This document shows positions 14,293 through 17,939 of a stretch of 17,939 nucleotides of DNA, piece after piece (the stretch's first letter is position 1; each line of letters begins with the position of its first letter). Below the pieces are notes generated by a model that was not told the origin of the DNA, ran no database searches, and worked only from the letters and a program-made list of their open reading frames with translations. The stretch lies in assembly GCA_947599995.1 (NCBI GenBank), contig CANQFW010000024.1, forward strand, positions 1 to 17,939, given 5' to 3'. Source of the stretch: an uncultured Clostridia bacterium (GTDB taxonomy: Bacteria; Bacillota; Clostridia; TANB77; CAG-508). A program made the translations under genes and the position numbers.

Positions 14293-16641
14293 TCAAGTGC
14301 AATTTTTCCTGGTTAATTTTGTAATTCCCTTCAAAAATGCTCCTGCAAAAATCGCAACACTCATGCAAACAATAAATCCACTAACAGATAGCTTTGTTAT
14401 TCCAAAGAAATCTTTAAAGAATGTTATACTAAAAATTAGTGCTAAAGCACATAATAACCAAATAAACCATTTATATTTTGTCATAGGTTTACTTGTTTCA
14501 TGTAATATCATTAAACCAACAATTATAAGTAAAAATGTAGATGCCGTTGATATATCTGCGTCAGTTACATTAAAGACGTTTCCCAAAATAACCATCATTA
14601 CAACTAGTAACGTATCTGTTAATCCTCCAGGAAGCGATTTTAGGATTATATTTTTTATAAATTTACCTCTAATTAAATCTTTGCTTGGTGCTTGAGATAG
14701 TAAAAATGCTGGTAATCCAATTGTAAACATACTTATTAAAGAAACTTGTGATGGTTTTAATGGATATGTTACACTAAAACAAATTGCTAAAATAGAAATA
14801 AACAATGAAAAAATGTTTTTTACTAAAAACAAGCTTCCCGAGCATTCTAAATTATTAACAACTCTTCTACCTTCTTCCACCACTCCTGGCATTTTTGAAA
14901 AGTCAGATTCTAATAAAACAAGTTGTGATGCTTGAATAGCTGCTTGACTTCCTGATGCCATACTAACAGAACAGTCCGCATCTTTTAAGGCTAATACATC
15001 ATTCACTCCATCTCCAGTCATAGCAACAGTTTTTCCTGATTCTTTTAGGGCCCTTATTATTTTTCTCTTTTGCTCAGGAGTAACACGTCCAAATACTGTA
15101 TATTCATTTACTGCATTTACTATTTGTTCATCATTTTTAAGCAATGAAGCATCAATATAATTTTCAGAATTTTCTATTCCTGCTTGCTTGGCCACTTGCG
15201 AAACAGTGATCGGGTTATCACCTGAAATAACTTTTACATTTACACCTTGATTTGTAAAAAATTTAAAAGTTTCAGCTGCACTTTCTCTAATTGAATTATT
15301 AATTATAATTAAACAATATGGAATAACACTGCTTGTTAATTCTTTTCCATTCAAGTTTCCATTATATTTGCAAAATACTAATACTCTCTCTCCTTTTTTG
15401 CTATATTCTTCGATTCTTGCTTTATATTTGTCATACTCTTGTTTAAGTATAAATTCTGGTGCACCTAAAATGAATGCTCCATCTTTAAATTCCACTCCAC
15501 TATATTTAAATTTAGATGAAAATCCTACTACTGACATTGCTTTTCTATTTGTATTTTTAGTAAAATACCTCTTTACCGTTTCCATTGTTATATTATCTGC
15601 CTCTTGTGCAGATGCAAAATCACCTAGTAATATTTCTAGATTCTCTTTTGATTTTTCACATTCTTCAAATGGTACTATTTCTGAAATATTCATATTTCCA
15701 TCTGTAATTGTTCCGGTCTTGTCTACGCAAAGTACATCCACTCTCGCTAAAGTTTCAATGCATTTCATATCATGAATTAAAACTTTATTTTTTGCAAGTT
15801 TCATGGCACTTATAGCCAAAGTTACACTTGCAAGTAAAAATAAACCTTCAGGGATCATACCAATAATCGCCGCAACCATTGATTGAACACAAGTCTTCAT
15901 TGGTGCTCCTTCTATTTTATATTGTTCAAGAAATAATGCTGCTCCTATTGGAATAATAATTATTCCTGCAAATTTAACTATACGATTTAAAGAACGAATC
16001 ATTTCGGATTGTTCTTCATTTTTCATTTTTTTTGCTTGTAATGTTAATTTTGAAATATATGATTCTTCTCCTACATTTGTAAGTTTTGCGAAACAGTTTC
16101 CTGATATAACAAAACTTCCAGACATAAGCTTACATCCTTTTTTCTTTATTATTTCATCAGACTCTCCTGTTAATAATGATTCATTTACACTTACTTCTCC
16201 TTCTAATATTATAGCATCTGCACAAATTTGATTTCCTGCTTCAAAAATTACTATATCATCTTTTACTAGTTCCTTAGCAGGAATCTTCTTTTTTTCTCCG
16301 TTTCTGATAACTATTGCAAATGGTGCATTCAGCATTTTAAGTTTATCCAGAATTCTCTTTGAACGTAATTCTTGAATTATACCAATTACAATGTTAGATA
16401 TTATTATTGGCAAAAATGTCAAATCTCTATATGACTTTACCATAATTAAAATAAGTGATATAAATAGGAATATCAAATTAAAATATGTGAATATATTAGT
16501 TCCTATTATCTCTAAAGATGACTTTGATGGCGGCTTTACTTCCCTATTAACTAATTTTGCTTTTTTTCTTTCTTCTACTTGTTTATCTGTTAGTCCAACG
16601 TATTTTGTTTCTTTTTTTGCTATTATATCTTGTGATACCAC
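14293..16641 (-). CDS. P-type cation ATPase, CtpE/CaxP-like
   Basis: A 782-residue ion pump of the cytoplasmic membrane. Motifs: LLTGESDE (TGES at 158-161, actuator), PEGL (264-267) in TM4, DKTGT with phosphorylated Asp307, ILGAPEF in the nucleotide domain, and GDGVND (543-548). Hydrophobic helices are at about 49-68, 74-92, 222-240 and 255-280, with six more after residue 595. The segment MTGDGVNDVLALKDADCSVSM followed by VEEGRRVVNNLECSGSLFLVKNIFS resembles the group of mycobacterial CtpE and pneumococcal CaxP, which handle calcium; the ion here is inferred. It lacks the heavy-metal-binding domain and CPC motif of copper/zinc pumps. It starts with GTG at 16641, with AGAGGAAA about 6 bases upstream. 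No partner genes are adjacent. Confidence 0.93.
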   Translation of the reverse strand: MVSQDIIAKKETKYVGLTDKQVEERKKAKLVNREVKPPSKSSLEIIGTNIFTYFNLIFLFISLILIMVKSYRDLTFLPIIISNIVIGIIQELRSKRILDKLKMLNAPFAIVIRNGEKKKIPAKELVKDDIVIFEAGNQICADAIILEGEVSVNESLLTGESDEIIKKKGCKLMSGSFVISGNCFAKLTNVGEESYISKLTLQAKKMKNEEQSEMIRSLNRIVKFAGIIIIPIGAALFLEQYKIEGAPMKTCVQSMVAAIIGMIPEGLFLLASVTLAISAMKLAKNKVLIHDMKCIETLARVDVLCVDKTGTITDGNMNISEIVPFEECEKSKENLEILLGDFASAQEADNITMETVKRYFTKNTNRKAMSVVGFSSKFKYSGVEFKDGAFILGAPEFILKQEYDKYKARIEEYSKKGERVLVFCKYNGNLNGKELTSSVIPYCLIIINNSIRESAAETFKFFTNQGVNVKVISGDNPITVSQVAKQAGIENSENYIDASLLKNDEQIVNAVNEYTVFGRVTPEQKRKIIRALKESGKTVAMTGDGVNDVLALKDADCSVSMASGSQAAIQASQLVLLESDFSKMPGVVEEGRRVVNNLECSGSLFLVKNIFSLFISILAICFSVTYPLKPSQVSLISMFTIGLPAFLLSQAPSKDLIRGKFIKNIILKSLPGGLTDTLLVVMMVILGNVFNVTDADISTASTFLLIIVGLMILHETSKPMTKYKWFIWLLCALALIFSITFFKDFFGITKLSVSGFIVCMSVAIFAGAFLKGITKLTRKNCT

Positions 16642-16968
16642 TTTTATTTCCTCTCTGTTTAAATATATTGATTTTTATTTGTGTCAATCATTCCAATAAA
16701 AATATTCTTTTTGTCAATTTTACTTACTTTAACAATAATATCATAATTTTTTCAATATTACCATAGTTTTGCATAAATTTTCAATTTTTATATTTATGTG
16801 TTTTAATATCATAAGAAGTTTATGATTTACATAAACTTCTTGAATAAATGATACCTTCTCTTATTATTTATTATATTTTATATGCCAAAACTACATTTTT
16901 TAATGTGGACTTGTAAATATTTCTTCTATATATTGCTGCATTCAAAAAACTAATAAAAAAATTTATTA
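16642..16968. other. Intergenic region upstream of the ATPase, with hairpin
   Basis: A 327-base A+T-rich gap after the surface protein gene. Two TTGACA sequences on minus (16682-16687 and 16712-16717) precede the ATPase. The outer one pairs with TGGAAT (16690-16695) at 16-base spacing, a weak -10. The inner one has no good -10 at a usable distance from the start codon. A 12-bp perfect inverted repeat lies at 16813-16841. No convincing gene is seen; the 16900-16975 stretch may be a remnant of the surface protein's C-terminus. Confidence 0.5.
16813..16841. repeat. Perfect 12-bp inverted repeat
   Basis: AAGAAGTTTATG (16813-16824), five-base loop, CATAAACTTCTT (16830-16841). Neither strand has a T tract after it, so it is not a classical terminator, though it could still end or protect the surface-protein transcript, whose stop is about 130 bases away. 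Confidence 0.6.
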
Positions 16969-17939
16969 TTATATTCCTGTAAGTGGCAATATTTTATAGC
17001 ACATAGTTTTCCACTTTGACTCACATGATGCTTTAAAGCCATGATAATTACCTTCAACAAATGATTCATTTATAAATGTGTCCTCACTTTTTATGTTTGA
17101 ATTTACTTTCGCATAAATTAAAGGACTAGTTTCTGTTTTAAAGCCTACATCTACAGTTTTAAAATCGAACTTAATTTCTGTAACAAATTCATTATCTGCA
17201 AACTCTTTTGAAAAATCAATTTCATTATTTTCTGTGCTAGATAAGTCTTCCATTAGTAGTACATATTCATTTGTCATATTTGTTTTATAATATAGGTCAT
17301 ATTTTGAAGCATTTGTATAAGTTCCAGTTTCTATTTTTTTTGCTTTTATATATTCAGTTGGAAGTTTATCTACAAAACAGAAATTATCTAATTCCGTATT
17401 TGATTTATTTTCAATCGTAAATTCATATTTTATTTCTTCATCTGGCTGTGCTTTTTCAGGTCCCTTCTTTTCTAATTTTACTTCCGGTCTTACAGAATCA
17501 TTTTTTATTTCTAGTGTTACTATTTCTTCATTTTCATTTATATCTAATTCATGATATGTTTGATCTAACACATACCATTCTCCTGTCTTTTTTTCCTTTA
17601 CTTTATATTTTCCAAGTTGTAATTCTTCTGAAATAGCTATACCTTTGCTATCTGTTTTTATTGTTTGAATAAAATTATTTTTTTCATCAAATATTTCAAA
17701 TTCAACTCCCTCTAATGGAGTCCCTGCTTTTTGGTCTGTAACTACATTATCATCTTTGCTAGTTTTTATAATTTTTATTTTTCCTTTTTTCTTTTCATTT
17801 TCAAATTTTATATTTGTTATCTGGTTTTCCTGTAAGGTTACAGTTTGCTTTTCCTCTGTAAATACATAATTTTCTTTAGTTTTTGTTTCGACTATTGTAT
17901 ATTCTTCATCTATTGGTAATTTTTTGCTTTCTGCCTCTC
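16969..17939 (-). CDS. SpaA-type surface protein, C-terminal part (partial)
   Basis: The open frame runs into the window's right edge, so the N-terminus is missing; 322 residues are visible. Counted from the edge, residues 1-48 look like the end of one prealbumin-like SpaA domain. Residues 51-146 form a complete one (KGKIKIIKTSKDD, AGTPLEGVEFEIFDE, TDSKGIAIS, GKYKVKEKKTGEWYVLD). Residues 152 to about 280 resemble a DUF11/Cna-like domain (VKLEKKGPEKAQPDEEIKYEFTIENKS). These domains build surface adhesins and pilins. The protein ends KILPLTGI and then two stop codons. LPLTG is a sortase motif, but the hydrophobic helix and basic tail that must follow it are absent in frame. A one-base shift would give a hydrophobic run followed by RR. 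The ATG at 17571 is internal and should not be taken as the start. Confidence 0.85.
   Translation of the reverse strand, partial: EAESKKLPIDEEYTIVETKTKENYVFTEEKQTVTLQENQITNIKFENEKKKGKIKIIKTSKDDNVVTDQKAGTPLEGVEFEIFDEKNNFIQTIKTDSKGIAISEELQLGKYKVKEKKTGEWYVLDQTYHELDINENEEIVTLEIKNDSVRPEVKLEKKGPEKAQPDEEIKYEFTIENKSNTELDNFCFVDKLPTEYIKAKKIETGTYTNASKYDLYYKTNMTNEYVLLMEDLSSTENNEIDFSKEFADNEFVTEIKFDFKTVDVGFKTETSPLIYAKVNSNIKSEDTFINESFVEGNYHGFKASCESKWKTMCYKILPLTGI

Noticed and set aside
16682..16717. Two TTGACA boxes 30 bases apart before the P-type ATPase
   Set aside because: The inner one would start transcription within the ribosome binding site, and the outer one has only a weak TGGAAT -10. They are described in the intergenic entry rather than called as promoters.
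16900..16941. Minus-strand 13-codon reading MQQYIEEIFTSPH
   Set aside because: It has no Shine-Dalgarno site, and short ORFs of this length are expected by chance; it overlaps the possible lost tail of the surface protein.
16969..17571. Surface protein starting at the ATG at 17571
   Set aside because: The frame stays open with clear SpaA-domain sequence upstream to the window edge, so this methionine is internal.
1..17939. CRISPR arrays, insertion sequences, prophage, tRNA genes or defence loci
   Set aside because: No regularly spaced repeats, transposase or phage proteins, cloverleaf sequences with a CCA end, or defence-type domains were seen on either strand.

Overview
The window looks like a chromosomal stretch from a low-GC, endospore-forming member of the Clostridia, probably an uncultured or gut lineage. 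The DNA is strongly A+T-rich, proteins are rich in Lys/Asn/Ile, start sites carry AGGAGG-type ribosome binding sites, and the sporulation gene spoIVA and a surface protein with an LPxTG-type end are present. Species-level placement from the partial 16S is not attempted.

Layout. Positions 1-388 are the 5' end of a 16S rRNA gene on the minus strand, preceded by a long leader with two good tandem promoters. Upstream of it, also on minus, is a run of RNA-related genes: a small one-helix membrane protein, an RlmI-like SAM methyltransferase, an RluA-family pseudouridine synthase and RNase HI (rnhA). Positions 3316-3687 hold no protein gene but have the layout of a plus-strand small RNA: consensus promoter, 5' stem, CCUCC-type segment and terminator hairpin. 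A minus-strand operon ruvA-tgt-WG-repeat membrane protein follows (5' to 3' 7051 to 3688), with neither ruvB nor queA between its members. Next are an Alg14/Alg13-like glycosyltransferase pair (PssD/PssE type), a DUF378 membrane protein with a cluster of hairpins behind it, and an alpha-glucan phosphorylase of the DUF3417 type.

The phosphorylase (minus) and spoIVA (plus) are divergent. The promoter inferred for the phosphorylase is sigma-A-like and the one for spoIVA is sigma-E-like, and their -35 boxes are one base apart. Downstream on plus is a secreted GH25 lysozyme with two LysM domains, broken by two one-base frameshifts around a locally GC-rich patch. Convergent to it is a CtpE/CaxP-like P-type ATPase with a GTG start. 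The right edge holds the 3' end of a SpaA-type surface protein that stops directly after an LPLTG motif.

Most of the window is housekeeping. No defence system, mobile element or CRISPR array was seen. The observations most worth checking are the putative sRNA, strong Shine-Dalgarno sites separated from their start codons by hairpins in two adjacent genes, two near-identical palindromes upstream of the small membrane protein, the frameshifted lysozyme, the truncated sorting signal, and the abutting glgP/spoIVA promoters. All calls are from reading the sequence; no database search was run.
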